Under the pieces are notes generated by a model. The model did no database searches. It saw only the letters and a program-made list of their open reading frames with translations, and was not told where the DNA came from. The position numbers and the translations under genes are program-made. Source: Picocystis sp. L7 (taxonomy: Eukaryota; Chlorophyta; Picocystophyceae; Picocystales; Picocystaceae). Taken from it: a stretch of 64,000 nt of DNA. The DNA lies in assembly GCA_020975725.1 (NCBI GenBank), contig QXJR01000027.1, positions 124,001 through 188,000 on the forward strand, given 5' to 3'. Every line of letters begins with the position of its first letter. The first letter of the stretch is position 1. Of the stretch, positions 1 through 11,380 are shown piece after piece.

Positions 1-730
1 ACCATCTCTGTGCGCTCATGTACAACTACACGGGAAGCCTGCAGAGAGACGCACCGCCGGTGAGCCTCCGGAACGACGCAAACGGGACCGTTCTCTTGCG
101 AAGAAAGGGAAGCTGACGGACGTGGTCCGACGTGCGAACGCAGGCGAGCCTGGGCGAAGAACCGGCCGGACCCGGTCCCGTGCCGAACTACAGTGTAGCC
201 AAAGAAACCAAAGGGATGGCCAAAGCCGTCGTGCAGGCGTCCAAGACGGTGTGTGGATTCTCTCGGCGGAAGAGGTCGGAAGGCCGAGCGAACACGACAC
301 CTGGATGGAGAAGCTGACGCGGATGACTCCTCGGACGGGGCAGCTCGACGAGCTCATTCGGGCCTTGCCTCCCATCGATTCGGAAGAGGAGCAGATCGAG
401 AACATTCTATCGTTGCAGGTAGGTGGTGCAGGTGGTGCGTGGTGTCCAGCTTGCGAGCCATTGGCTGACCCTTTGATTGGACGGACGGATCTGTTCTTCG
501 ACGATCGCGTCTTGCACCACGCATAGAAAACCGCCGCTAGGACGGAGAAGCAGCTGGTGGAGGAAGTGGAGAAGGCTGAGGAGGAGTTGAAGGGAGTGCA
601 GGCCATGTACCGGTCGTTGGCCCTTGCCCTCCTGCGGGACCGTTCCGACCTTCCTGACCTCTTCACCGCCCTTCCTCCGTCACCAGAGCCCTCTGCAGAC
701 CTTCCCATGGACGGCCACACGCACACCTGA
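1..730 (+). CDS. MED21: Mediator complex subunit 21 (5' partial, spliced)
   Basis: MED21 is a middle-module subunit of Mediator, which links transcription factors to RNA polymerase II in the nucleus. The gene enters the window already in frame. Proposed exons are <1-59, 194-418 and 527-730, with introns of 134 and 108 bp that keep the frame. The first exon ends in LQRDAPP, the conserved plant MED21 segment. The second carries AEEV...LDELIRALPPIDSEEEQ and ENILSLQ, matching the plant AEEVANLAEQ and FDALVAALP blocks. The third is a heptad-like helix, EKQLVEEVEKAEEELKGVQ, the usual C-terminal coiled coil that pairs with MED7. The true start is outside the window. The acceptor at 193/194 is the weakest junction, because the 24 residues after it match nothing I know. 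The third exon and its 527 acceptor are firm, since only that frame gives the helix. Confidence 0.8.
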
Positions 731-1131
731 ATCAACCTTTCCGTTCATGCTTGGTGCGCCATCTCCCCACAGCAGCCACACACCCACGTGGAGGGTGCCA
801 GCTGTCCATCCCAGGACCCAAAAGCACACCCTATACCCCGACCCCACCTCGGGGGATGAACCGTGGTACCGTACCCATCCTCCTCTCCCCCTCCCCCAAC
901 CCTCGACCCCCCTCGACGTGTCCGAGGAAAGCCTCCCCGACCCGACGAGGACGAGTCTCCGTCCCTGACCTTTCCTCGTCGGCACATGGCCTCCATTCGA
1001 CCCTCGGACTCGCACAACCCGTCGAGGAATCGACTGGGTTGGATACCGATTCCTCTGCGGGGGGTGGTGGATAGGGTCGACTGGGGTCGGGATCGGCCGA
1101 CTTCGTGGCCATTTCTTCGTTCGCGAAGGCG
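731..1131. other. Intergenic, MED21 to kinesin
   Basis: No gene is seen. About 880-920 is a C-rich pyrimidine patch on the + strand, roughly 230 bp before the kinesin start, which could be a promoter Y-patch. Short open frames here have no recognisable domains. Confidence 0.5.
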
Positions 1132-4100
1132 ATGGCGCACGCGAATGGCGGAAGAACGAGCGCCTGGATGGCCGCAGAAGGCGTCCTGGCGGCTCACCTG
1201 GACGCTGGCGCACGCGTGGACCGCCAAGGGACCTTCTTCGCGGCGACAAGGGACTGCCTGGTGCCGCACAACCGTGGATTTGGTTTCGGCATGGCCAAGC
1301 TGGGACGCACCAAAGAAGAAAGGGAGAGCAAAGGGCTCAAGGCATGCTACGGAGTGCTTCGAAAAGGCGTGCTGTTCTGGTTCAACGGGAAAGGAGAGCA
1401 GGCCACGCTCGTGCGAGCGGTCGACGTTCGGGATGCGGATGCCTCCGAGACCAGAGAAGACGAAGGAGGAGGTCTTGCTGGGCTGGACCTCGTGCACGAA
1501 GAAGGAGCCTGGGCATATCGCCTGTTCGTAGAGGATGAAGAGGAGAGAGATGAGTGGATAGATGCGTTGCAGAGGTCCAGGCTGTCCCACTGGAAGCGCC
1601 GCTGCAGCGATGTGGAAGCATGTATGGAAGAGCTGCAAAAAAAAATGGACAAGCTCCAGCAGATCGATCCAGAAGAGCCGCAACGCCTTAGGGAATTGTT
1701 GGAACACTCGGTAGAGGCCAGGATGCAGCAGGAAGACACAGTTGAGAAACTCAAGCAGCAACTGGAGACCCAGAAAGAAATTGAATCGGCGATTCGCAAA
1801 GAGCAAGAAGAGTCCGAGGCGAGGGCAGCTGCAATGGAAGACCGCCTGGCAATTACATCCTCCCAAGCCGAGCAAACAGGTCAAGCGCTTCGTAAATCCA
1901 ACGAAGAGAAAAGAGCATTGGCTGCTGAAGCCAGTGCGCTCAGGGAGCAGGTGGAGTCCCTCACATCACAAAAATCTGACTTGAATTCCAAGCTCTTCTC
2001 CCTCGAGTCGACCAAGCAAGAGCTGGAGGGGATCTGTGAAAAACTTACAGAAGATCTGCAAAGTTCCAATGATGAAAGCAAACGAAGCAGGGAAAGTCTG
2101 GAGCAGCTTCAGAATAGTTTTCGCGTGAAGGAACAAGCCCTGGATGAGGCCACCGCTGAAATGAGCACGCAGAAGGCAGAACACTTAAACCTTTCGAAAG
2201 AACACAAGGCTCTGCTAGTGCAACTGGCTCACGCCAATGCTAGAGTAGAGGCTTTGGAGACGGAATGGGTGGCAGCAACGAAAGATAACAGGCTGTTACA
2301 AGAATCGGAAATGTTCCTGAAGACGGAAGTCAGGAAGCTCAAAGCCACTAGCATGGAGCAACATACTTCTGTTTTGCGTTTGCGTGAGGAATCACAATCC
2401 TGGAAGGCAAAGCTTGAGAAGCAGACCGCCTCTGAAAATGCGAAAATCAAAGACTTGGAGTATGAGGTAAAGCACTTGGAAGAGCAGCTAGGAAAGAAAG
2501 ACACCGAGCTCGCTGAGTTTGCGAGACAGAAGGAAGCAGACCAAGTTCAACTTGCACAAGTGCAAGACCGACTCGAAGCGTCGCTCGCAGCCAAGGAGCG
2601 AGCTGAAAACCGGGCAGAAACACTTCGGGGGAGGTTGGAGGGCGAGAAGGAGGCTCTGCAACAGAATCTGGCTGCAGCAGAAGAGTATTCCAAAGAAGCA
2701 AAAGCGAAAGTCAATGCTGCTGAATCCCAGCTAGAATCTGCACTCGACGACGCTTCACACTATCGTGGGCTAAATGAGCGGGTGCAAGAGGAATTGATAC
2801 AGGTCAAAGAGAGGGAACAGGAACTGCTGCATCAGTTGAACGAGCAAAAGAGTGAGCTTGCCAGCGAGAGTCATCGACTGGTCCTTGCATCCGAACGGTT
2901 TGAAGAGGTCAACTTCCAATTTAGGCACCTGCAGAATGCTCTTGGAACCCTCCGAGCTAAAGAGGAACTGCAATCGAAGAATTGTGATGAACTCTCCAAG
3001 CAGCAAGTGGAGTTGGAATCTAAGTTGGATTTGAAATGCAAACAAGTTACGGAGCTCGAGCGCCTGTGCAGTGGATTGGAGAATGAAGTTGTGTCTCTGA
3101 AAGACAAGTGTGGCTCCAAAGATCAAGAGTTGCGGGAATTGCAGAAAAAAATTGAAGAGGAAGCTGCTGATTGTGCAGAGTTCAAGTCCATCCTGGCAAA
3201 TACCCAGCAGAAACTATCTGACGCACAGCATAGACTGGAAGATGCAGGGTCAGAGCTGACTCTGTTGCGCCCTCTACAAGAAGAGGTAGACCGCGCCCAG
3301 AAAAATCTTGCATCACTTGAACCCTTGCCGCAATTGCTAGCAGAGGCAAATTCGAATCTGGAGCATGCAGAGAAAGAACAAGCCAGGCTGAGAAAAGAAG
3401 CCAAGGCGACAGGAGAAAGACTTGATGAGATGAGTTCGCATTATACTAGGATGAAGGACCAGCTATCTGTGGAAATGAGTTTGCGGAAGGAAGCACAAAA
3501 ACGGCTGGAAGACGAAGTAGGGCACATGTCGGCATCATTGCTTCACATATCAAGAAGTGCCATATCTGGGGAAGAGGCTTCTCGGGAACTTGACCTTACA
3601 AGGTCAGAATATGCGAGGCTCAAGGAGGAATTGCTCAAGCTGGAAAACACTGTTGCAGACTTGAATTCAGAGAAGCAGGGCCTGCGTGCGGATCTGGAAG
3701 CCAAGTCTAGACAGGTTGACGCACTAAGGAGCACCCAGAAAAGTTTGGAGGAGATGGAGTTGAAGTGCGCATCCTATGAGAAGTCTTTATTATCCTCTGC
3801 GAGGGAATGTGAGCGACTTGAGAAGGCTATGAACAGTATTCAAGCAAAGGTCGACACTTTGTCGAAAGATGCAACTGAATCTCACAGCAAATTGTCGGAG
3901 GCGAGGCTGAAGATTCAAGGGCTCGAGTTGGAACGTGCTGAATTGCAGGAACGCCTGCGCCGCTCAAGCTTTGGTGTTACGACCAGCGCTCATAGTGCAC
4001 ACGATTCAGCGAACGTTCAGCACAAGCTCCAGGACACTATCGAGAGCCTACAGGACGATCTCTCGGAAAAGGAAAGCGATCTTTCGGAATTGCAAGGCAG

Positions 4101-6206
4101 AGTAGATGCCCTGCAGACTGAGCTTGAGGAGGAGAAGTGTCTCCGAAGGCAGGCAGAAGAATATGCCGCAAAGGCAGCTGTGAAAATGGGCGACTCCTCT
4201 CAAGCAGATGGGGAATCCACTGTGAAGACCCAAATAGTTTATAAGGAGCTGTCTGACGTGCGTATGCAAAACAATGAACTTCGAGAGCGCATTCGAGAGT
4301 TCCAACGCGAAGCAAAGTCACACGCGAGGGCAGAAAAGCATGCAAGGAAGATCATAGACGAACAGGCCCAAAAGCTAGCCACCCTAACTGAACAGCTGCA
4401 ACGCTTCAAGATCCAATGCCAAGAGGCCAACTCACGTGCTGAAAGTGACAGTGGAAAAGTCCAGTCCATGGCTAGCGAACTGGCTATACTGCGGGAAAAG
4501 TATGAGGCTTTGCATGTACGTTTTGACGAGAAGGTTGAAATCTTGGAAGACAAGCTTTCGGCAGAAGAAGACAGACGAAAAGACCTGGAAAAGCATTTAA
4601 AGCAGCGCAGCAATGAAGTTGCTGCCGCGAGGCTCTTGAAGGAGTCTTTTCTCGACAAGGAGGAGGAACACGAGAGAGCAATTATAAATCTGCACAAGGA
4701 ATTGGATGATGCGCAAGCAGAGAAGGCTGATGCGATTTCCAGAATAGAAGGTAAGCAAGGCGTGTGAAACAGGTCCCGGTTATTGTCCAGGGCAGCGGCT
4801 GATATGGTTGCTTTGCTTTTCCTACTGCAGGTTTGCAACATCAGCTGCTGCAAATGCAGGAAACCACCTCAGGTCAATTGAAAGAGATAGAGAGTCTCAA
4901 GGAAGAACAAGAGCGATTTAGGTCGAAAGCCACGAAGACTAGAAAAGACTCGGAAAGAGCTGCAAAAAACGATCTTCATCTGTCTCAACTTGCCAGACTG
5001 TATTCAAGGGAGTCAGCCCTACGAAGGAGTCTGCACAACACCCTGGTTGAATTGAAGGGAAACATCCGAGTGTATGTGAGGGTTCGCCCTCTAATGCCAG
5101 CTGAATTGAAGGAACAAACGAACTCATCCATTCCCATCTCTTTCCCTGAGTTGGGCATCACCGATGTCTGCCAGCTGTTGAACTTCAAAACGGAATCTAG
5201 CACGATTCGAGGCGCACAGATAAGAGAGTTTGACTTCGATCGTGTATTCACTCCATTAGATGGACAGAAGGTGGTGTTTGAAGAGATAGCACCATACGTA
5301 GCCAGTGTGTTGGATGGCTACAACACATGTATCTTTTGCTATGGGGCGACAGGCTCCGGGAAGACCCATTCAATGATTGGACCAGACGGGGAACCTGGAA
5401 TTTTCCCTAGGGCCGTTCAGGCAATTTTCAAAGGCATGGCCAGGGGCAAGAAATCCAAGACAGTGGCATGGCCAGCTGTAGAAGTGTACGGAAGCCTGAT
5501 AGAAGTTTACAATGAGCAGATTCGTGACCTCCTTGTTCCAAAGGATGAACAAGCCCCCCTTGAGCTAAAAACCAGCAAAGATGGAAGCACTGTGCCATGC
5601 GGGCTTGTGAAGCAACGAATGCATGGAGTCTCTGACGCACTTACTTTACTTGAGACTGGTGCAAAGAATCGCGTCACGGAGGCTACCAAACTCAATGTGC
5701 ACAGCTCAAGATCACACATGATCCTGCTCCTGCAAGTAGTGGTTCGTCAAGGCGGGGAGAAGTTCAAAGGAAAACTGTATCTCGTGGATCTTGCAGGAAG
5801 TGAGAGGCTGAAACGTTCTCAGTCTACGGGAGACAGGCTCGAAGAAACGAAGCAAATCAATCGATCACTTTCTGCACTGGGTGATGTTATTTCTGCTTTG
5901 TCTGGAAACTCACCACATGTGCCTTATCGAAACAGCAAGTTAACACATGTACTCATGGATTGCCTTTGTCCACATGCAAAGTGTGTCATGATTGCCAACA
6001 TAAGTCCAGCCGTGGAGGACAGCACAGAAACAGTGAACACCTTGAACTTTGCTACAAGGGTGAAGTCTGTGGAGTTAGGGCGAGCCATAACCTTCCAAGA
6101 GCGTGTGGGAGAAGCAGCAGACAAGAAAGAAAAGGTCATGGAGAAGTGGAAGAAGGCCATCTCTTCAGCGAAAATTCAGAACCTTGCCTCTGAATCACAC
6201 GAGTAA
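1132..6206 (+). CDS. Kinesin-14 (C-terminal motor) with N-terminal PH domain
   Basis: Predicted minus-end-directed microtubule motor of 1664 residues. Exons are 1132-4750 and 4831-6206; the 80-bp intron (GTAAGC..CTGCAG) splits a Gly codon. The ATG at 1132 is the first in frame; an upstream GTG only adds nine residues. Order: about 60 unrecognised residues; a PH-like domain at about 64-150 (start near GLKACYGVLRKGVLFWF, end near DEEERDEWIDALQR); about 1100 residues of coiled coil; neck LHNTLVELKGN at about 1280; motor to about 1625. Motor signatures: P-loop GATGSGKT at about 1377, switch I NVHSSRSH, switch II LVDLAGSE. A neck before a C-terminal motor places it in kinesin-14. The P-loop block reads FCYGATGSGKT rather than the common FAYGQTGSGKT. 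The PH domain suggests docking to phosphoinositide membrane, which is inference. Cargo and role in spindle or transport are unknown. Confidence 0.93.
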
Positions 6207-6413
6207 CGCTACGTAAGTACATCCTGAAATGAGGGATGTAGCCAGGATCCTCACTGCTTTGGTGCGGCTCCTCTTGTAGCAATTGATTGGGGCTTGAAAT
6301 CCTTGCTATCCTGCTAGTCTCCAGCCTGGGGAATGTGCTTTCCAAAGCACCTTGTGGGGATGTCCAAGGCACAAGGCTGGCTGGCTACCTGTTGCAGTGA
6401 TTGGCATACATTC

Positions 6414-6419
6414 TTTATT
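6414..6419 (-). terminator. Likely poly(A) signal for the RING gene
   Basis: The + strand shows TTTATT, which is AATAAA on the minus strand, about 170 bp past the stop of the minus-strand RING protein gene. Confidence 0.4.
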
Positions 6420-6588
6420 TGCGCTTAGACTGGCAACGTGCACGTTGCCAGGGCACAGGTTGCTAAACAAGGAGTCCTGCAAGAGGGGTGCAGAACCCTC
6501 TACACCTTCCATTTACATACAGCTTAAGAACATAGGTAGCTTGACAAGAATACTCAGGGCCCGTAAAGCTGCCAACCCCAAGTCAAAC

Positions 6589-7827
6589 CTAAACAATAAA
6601 ATGATAATTTGGTGTTCTGCTGTTTGCATTGCCAGAAGTCGTCTCCACCTCGTCTGTGTTGAACATCGGACCACCATCCGATGTATCCTGCCGTATGTTG
6701 ACTTGAATCTGCCCTGCCTCCTGTTCCAATGCTGAAGCTGCCTGCGAGTCACCAACACCTGTGTATGGTACAACCCTCATTTCAATGTTTACTGAATCAT
6801 CGTGCTCCTGCGTGTTTGTGCCTTCCAGGAGGTCATGTGAGCAACCCTCGTTGGACTGGTCTCTAGACAGGTCTGTCCTGCAGATTGGGCATGTGGTGTG
6901 TCCTGCCAACCATTCCTTGACACACCCCACATGAAAGATGTGTGCACATTGAGGTAAAATTGTCACTTTATCTCTAACCTGAAAGTCATCCAGGCATATT
7001 GCACATGCCACGTCGGCTTCCTCGTGCAAGTCTCTGTACGACTTCACCTCAAAAGAATCCACCGCATCCTTGGGCAGTCCCGCTACTCGTGATACATTGG
7101 CAGTACGGATAGTGCTAGACCGCCGCGGCAAGAAATTGCTCACTCTTGCAGTTGCTAGTTTTTTGCAGGCAAACAACATGATGCAGAGCGTCACCGCGGC
7201 GATTCCTCCTACCACAATGGAGATGACTGGACTGAGCCTCATGAAGCTGTTGTTGTAGGTCTCCATCTCTAAGGAATAGGTCATGTCCTCTCCGTTTTGG
7301 ACCCCGTTCTGTATGCCGAGGTAATAGGGCCCTGGATTGGAGACTCTGTTCGCATCGAGCCGAAACACTCCACCTTGATAGGAGGCCACGCGTCCAAAAT
7401 CGAACACCAAGGAGTCCTCTCTGCTGGTAGGAAACTGCTCGTACTTGATGTACCCGATCGGCGACCCTCCAGTCCAACGAAAGCCAAACTCGATGACCTT
7501 CCCGCTGCTCTGGGAGCTCCCGTGGTTGCCCGTATCTGGCAGCTTCAGCTCGTAGTAGTCCCATTTTTGCGGCGCAAGGACCTGGTCGCGGTAGACGTCC
7601 CCAGAAGCAAGGCTACGCAACGTAGACTGGCAGTCCAAGCCACCATAACCGGCTTCACACACGCACACGTCGCTTTCACATCGTCCTGTGGGTTCCAGGC
7701 AGGTTTCTAGGCACCCTTCGGTTTCTTCCCCTATCCGTTCGAGGCGCCCACGTTCCTGTGCACAAGTCATGTGCCATCCCAGGGTCCAGGCCACCACCAT
7801 GGCGAGTGAGCGTCGTCCAGCAAGCAT
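6589..7827 (-). CDS. Type I membrane RING-H2 protein with EGF-like ectodomain
   Basis: Predicted membrane E3 ubiquitin ligase of 412 residues. The ATG at 7827 gives a signal peptide (about 1-23, hydrophobic core AMVVAWTLGW). A GTG three codons upstream is not needed. Residues 39-66 are a cysteine-rich EGF-like module ending CVCEAGYGGLDC. A beta-rich lumenal segment of about 130 residues follows, then one membrane span at about 201-221 (VISIVVGGIAAVTLCIMLF) and a basic stop-transfer stretch. The cytosolic RING-H2 at about 275-317 reads CAICLDDF...HIFHVGC...CPICR with all eight ligands. The tail is acidic and polar. The arrangement resembles PA-TM-RING/GRAIL-type ligases, but the ectodomain is not a recognisable PA domain. 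Residence in the plasma membrane or endomembranes is inference. Confidence 0.88.
   Translation of the reverse strand: MLAGRRSLAMVVAWTLGWHMTCAQERGRLERIGEETEGCLETCLEPTGRCESDVCVCEAGYGGLDCQSTLRSLASGDVYRDQVLAPQKWDYYELKLPDTGNHGSSQSSGKVIEFGFRWTGGSPIGYIKYEQFPTSREDSLVFDFGRVASYQGGVFRLDANRVSNPGPYYLGIQNGVQNGEDMTYSLEMETYNNSFMRLSPVISIVVGGIAAVTLCIMLFACKKLATARVSNFLPRRSSTIRTANVSRVAGLPKDAVDSFEVKSYRDLHEEADVACAICLDDFQVRDKVTILPQCAHIFHVGCVKEWLAGHTTCPICRTDLSRDQSNEGCSHDLLEGTNTQEHDDSVNIEMRVVPYTGVGDSQAASALEQEAGQIQVNIRQDTSDGGPMFNTDEVETTSGNANSRTPNYHFIV
6595..6600 (+). terminator. Possible poly(A) signal for the kinesin
   Basis: AATAAA about 390 bp after the kinesin stop is the first on this strand. It lies inside the last codons of the convergent RING gene, so the two transcripts would overlap tail to tail if it is used. 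Confidence 0.35.
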
Positions 7828-8212
7828 GACGTGCACCGCGTCTTGCGCTCCTTCCCGTGGTGCAAGGACACCGTCACTGGGTCTTCGTCACTCACACGTG
7901 GCTTCCTTCGGGTCTTCACCGTCTCCATCGGCTTCCTCAGAAGAACAGAGTTGTGAAAGGCACAACCGATGGAACGGGGTCGTGTCCCGGGCGAACCCTA
8001 AACCCCGGTCCGGGGTCGGTCGTGGGGACAGCCCGGGGTCGCCTCGGGGAAAGAGAAGGGTGGAATGGGAGGTTGAATGCAGGGTAGGAAGGGGGAAGAC
8101 AGGGTGGCAGGAAGATTCCATGCATCGCACCCTGGTATTTTGCATGAAGGAACCGATCCCGACACGGTAACCAGTCCGTGTTGGGGAACGGTTGGTGGAA
8201 TGAGGCCACAGA
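7828..8212. other. 5' flank of the RING gene with telo-box-like motif
   Basis: Non-coding as far as I can see. AACCCTAAACCCC at 7994-8006 resembles the plant telo-box AAACCCTAA found in promoters of growth genes. Confidence 0.4.
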
Positions 8213-8683
8213 ATGTCGTCCAAGAAGGACGGTAGGAACACGAGGGCGCTCCCGTCTCCGTCCTCGGGTGCTGAGCCATGGATCAGTGGATGTCAAGAGC
8301 TTGCCCTGGATCCAAGGGAACCTCGTGGTGCCGTGGACCGTCATCAGAAATGTCCGAGCAACGGCGCAGGAAGGGTGCGTTTGTCTTCATCCGCTGCTGG
8401 GATATCACGCAGGAAAAAACCGCCTGCACGGCATATCCGGGTCAATTGCGAAGGAAGAGCCTGCAATCGCGGCAAGACAACCCCGTCCCGGGTCTCAGGC
8501 CACAGAAGAATTCTCCAATCGCCTGAAAAGAACCACGGTTCGTCTTCATCAAATCTGCCAAACATCGGTTTGATCATCGAAACAAAAACACCAGAGCGGG
8601 GGCCGGCGTACGTGGACGAGTTTGCGATGCAGCGATCCCCAAACTGGCGAGAAGTGATGGATTACAAAGTTCGGGGGATGTAG
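8213..8683 (+). CDS. Uncertain hypothetical protein
   Basis: Open frame of 156 residues starting at an ATG at 8213. The N-terminal 90 residues are rich in Ser, Arg and Pro and could be a targeting peptide or simply non-coding. The last 40 look more like protein, for example AYVDEFAMQRSPNWREVMDY. No domain is recognised. It sits between two minus-strand genes, divergent from the RING gene. No AATAAA follows closely. A spliced gene using only the 3' part of this frame is also possible. Confidence 0.25.
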   Translation: MSSKKDGRNTRALPSPSSGAEPWISGCQELALDPREPRGAVDRHQKCPSNGAGRVRLSSSAAGISRRKKPPARHIRVNCEGRACNRGKTTPSRVSGHRRILQSPEKNHGSSSSNLPNIGLIIETKTPERGPAYVDEFAMQRSPNWREVMDYKVRGM

Positions 8684-8875
8684 TACATCCAATGTTCTCA
8701 CATACAACGTATGGGTTACTAATCTAACAACTGATTCCAGCGCAAAACGGGCTACGGTACATACTCAAGCTTGTTCTCTCCTGCCATGCCGGGACATCCA
8801 GCGTGCCAAAGACCAAAGGCCCACCAGATGGCCTGCTCGTGCAAAGGCTGCACGAAAAGAAAACCTCCCGCTAGT

Positions 8876-10735
8876 TTACACGGCCGGCGATGCATAGGTT
8901 TCTGCATACTGCTTCAGGCTGGCAAAGCCCACTCGTGCACAAAAGTCCCCAAAAGTCTCCTTGGGCTTCCGATCCTCCTTGAAGTAAACAAAAAACGGTT
9001 CGAAGGTTTCTTCCAGCTTGTCGATTTTCATACGATCCATGAAGAGCTCCGCCAGTCGGGTCTGATTGGGGCATCCACCCAGCCAGATCTGGTAGGAATT
9101 CGGCCCATCACCCACAAACCCAACCTCTGCCATGTAGGGCCTTGCACAACCATTTGGACAACCGGTCATGCGCACCACAAAATGCTCCTCCCCCAATCCT
9201 ACCTTTTCCAAAAGCTTCCTCAGGCGCACATTCACATCCGGGAGTCCCCTTTCGGCTTCAGCTATGGCCAAGCCACACAGGGGCAGGGCAGGGCAGGCCA
9301 TGCTAAATCTCTGAAGCTCGTCCACCTCTTCCTCGCTCTTCACGCCAGCGGCTGTCAAGACGGACATGATATCTTCCTTCCAGCTGGGCTCCAGATCGCA
9401 GAGAATGATGTTCTGATTGCCGGTGAGAGAGACAGGGATCTCATACCTGTCCACGATGGTGCGTAGTGCCTTCTTCATTTCTCCCTTCAACCGTCCGTTC
9501 TCCACGAAGATGCCGTAGCAGAGCTTCCCGTCCCCTTGCTCAAACCAGCCAACATAGTCCAGGAACTCCCAGTCGGGAAGGGGCTGGTATTCTTCCACCT
9601 TTTTCCCAAAGTACTGTTCGACTACAGAGCGGAACTTATCAATGCCCCATTCATGCACTAAGTACTTCAATCTTGACTGCTTGCGGTCATCGCGGCGTCC
9701 ATAATCCCTTTGAACACAGACAATTGCTTTGACAGCATAGAATATGTCCTCCTTCTTCACATAGCCCAGTGGCTGAGCAAGAGCGGGAAAAGTGTCATTG
9801 TTCCGGTGCGAACGACCCATGCCTCCACCGACAACTAGGTTGTAACCATTGACGTTGCCTGCGTCATCATGCATGACCACGATGCCCAAGTCATTCGTGA
9901 AGAGATCCACATGATTGTCTCCTGGCACGGTAATCGCAACCTTGAACTTTCTGGGGAGAAACTGGGTTCCATAAATTGGCTCTGGCGAGTCGACAAAGTT
10001 GGTGCCATTGGAATTGTCCTCCCTGACCTTGGTCACCTCGGGATTCTCCATCTCAGCCGTCATGAACTTTTCTCCGTCGAGCCAAACATCGTAATACGCC
10101 CCAGACTGAGGTGCAAGTAAGTCGGCAATGTCTTGGGCAAGCTCTTGGCAGTGCATGTACTCGGGTCTGTTCTTGAAGGGAATAGGTGGAGCCATCACAT
10201 TGCGGTTTACGTCTCCGCAAGCCCCCAGGGTGGACCCCATCGAACGTATGACCGAGCTGAAGACAGTCTTCAGATCTTCCTTCAACACTCCATGCAGCTG
10301 ATAGGTCTGCCTCGTCGTGAGTCGCAAAGTGCCGTTTCCATACTGATTGGCGAGGTCGTCCATGGTCTTGTAGAGTTGGTTGGAGACCAGTCCAGCCGGT
10401 TGCTTGGTCCTCATCATGAACTGGTAGTACTTGCCAGCCCCGAACGCCCTCTTTTCGCGATCGTCCTGCTGGTACGATCCATGGAACTTCATGAGCTGCG
10501 CGGCCGAGTCCGTGATGAAGGTTTCCTCAGAGACAAGCTCCTCCATGAGGGGGTGTCTCAGGAAGTCGCTGTTTTCCTTGATGATCTCCACCTTGGATCG
10601 CTTGGCCTGACGAGAGGACGGAGGTTTGGAGGGCGTTGCTACGGCGACCACAGGTTGCACGTTCCTACCCACTCCACGCGAGGCCACGCTTCGTCCATCC
10701 CGTTTCGTACGCAAGGTCAGGTTTGTACCTCGCAT
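8876..10735 (-). CDS. SIR: Ferredoxin-dependent sulfite reductase, plastid
   Basis: Reduces sulfite to sulfide with six electrons from ferredoxin, the last reductive step of plastid sulfate assimilation before cysteine synthase. 619 residues, starting at the ATG at 10735. The first 45 or so residues are basic and Ser/Arg/Val-rich, fitting a plastid transit peptide. The mature protein has the duplicated half-domain and siroheme/4Fe-4S plan of the family: [16 protein letters not shown] and [12 protein letters not shown] at the start of the first half, [10 protein letters not shown], and the cluster cysteines in [17 protein letters not shown] and [24 protein letters not shown] and PALPLCGLA separate sulfite from nitrite reductases. 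Length matches plant SiR without the plant C-terminal extension. No intron is needed. Next gene on this strand is far away. Confidence 0.96.
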   Translation of the reverse strand: MRGTNLTLRTKRDGRSVASRGVGRNVQPVVAVATPSKPPSSRQAKRSKVEIIKENSDFLRHPLMEELVSEETFITDSAAQLMKFHGSYQQDDREKRAFGAGKYYQFMMRTKQPAGLVSNQLYKTMDDLANQYGNGTLRLTTRQTYQLHGVLKEDLKTVFSSVIRSMGSTLGACGDVNRNVMAPPIPFKNRPEYMHCQELAQDIADLLAPQSGAYYDVWLDGEKFMTAEMENPEVTKVREDNSNGTNFVDSPEPIYGTQFLPRKFKVAITVPGDNHVDLFTNDLGIVVMHDDAGNVNGYNLVVGGGMGRSHRNNDTFPALAQPLGYVKKEDIFYAVKAIVCVQRDYGRRDDRKQSRLKYLVHEWGIDKFRSVVEQYFGKKVEEYQPLPDWEFLDYVGWFEQGDGKLCYGIFVENGRLKGEMKKALRTIVDRYEIPVSLTGNQNIILCDLEPSWKEDIMSVLTAAGVKSEEEVDELQRFSMACPALPLCGLAIAEAERGLPDVNVRLRKLLEKVGLGEEHFVVRMTGCPNGCARPYMAEVGFVGDGPNSYQIWLGGCPNQTRLAELFMDRMKIDKLEETFEPFFVYFKEDRKPKETFGDFCARVGFASLKQYAETYASPAV

Positions 10736-11356
10736 GGCAGCGGTTTGGGTTCCTGCACGTTTTCAAAGACACCAAGGATCGCTCGCGTCGAATGAAAGCC
10801 CACGGAATCACGCAGGATCCCGTACCGAGGCCGAGCACGAGCGCAGCACGCCGTCAGCTTCGGCACGCCTTTCCAAACCACCCCTTCGTCGCGTGCTCGG
10901 CTCCGATCCGTCCCTTTCCGTTCGTTTTCCGCGCGTGCGACGTGTCCCATGGCTTCCATCCCTTCTGGTACGCCTTCACTCGCCGTTTCGAGGCGAATTG
11001 TGCGCGCACGCACCTGCGGAGGCGCGCGCCATCACGTCGAAATCCACGAAGTGATCCGCGATCCCGTTTCGCGCAGCACGTAGGGGAGCCACCCAGTACT
11101 TAACTCTCGAAAACCGAAGGACGGAGAGGCGTTTGACAGGCGATTAACCTCGCTTAACCACATGGGCGCTCGACTGGATAAACCCTACGAAGAGTTAAGT
11201 CGGTGGGACCGGGGGGGGCGATCCCCAGCAGGTCCTTCCAATGGACGGTGGAGATGCCCCCGATCCCGGCCGGGACGTCCTCAGCACCGTCGGATGCGCA
11301 TCTCCGGGCGGTCGGGCGTCCCTCCACCACGAATTAACCCCAGGTTTACGGTTTCC

Positions 11357-11380
11357 AAACCCTAGCCTGGCCTAGGGTTT
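11357..11380. promoter_or_regulatory. Inverted telo-box pair (hairpin)
   Basis: AAACCCTAG and CTAGGGTTT face each other across a short GC-rich centre, giving a near-perfect inverted repeat of 24 bp. The arms match the plant telomere/telo-box unit. Function is inferred only. Confidence 0.4.
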
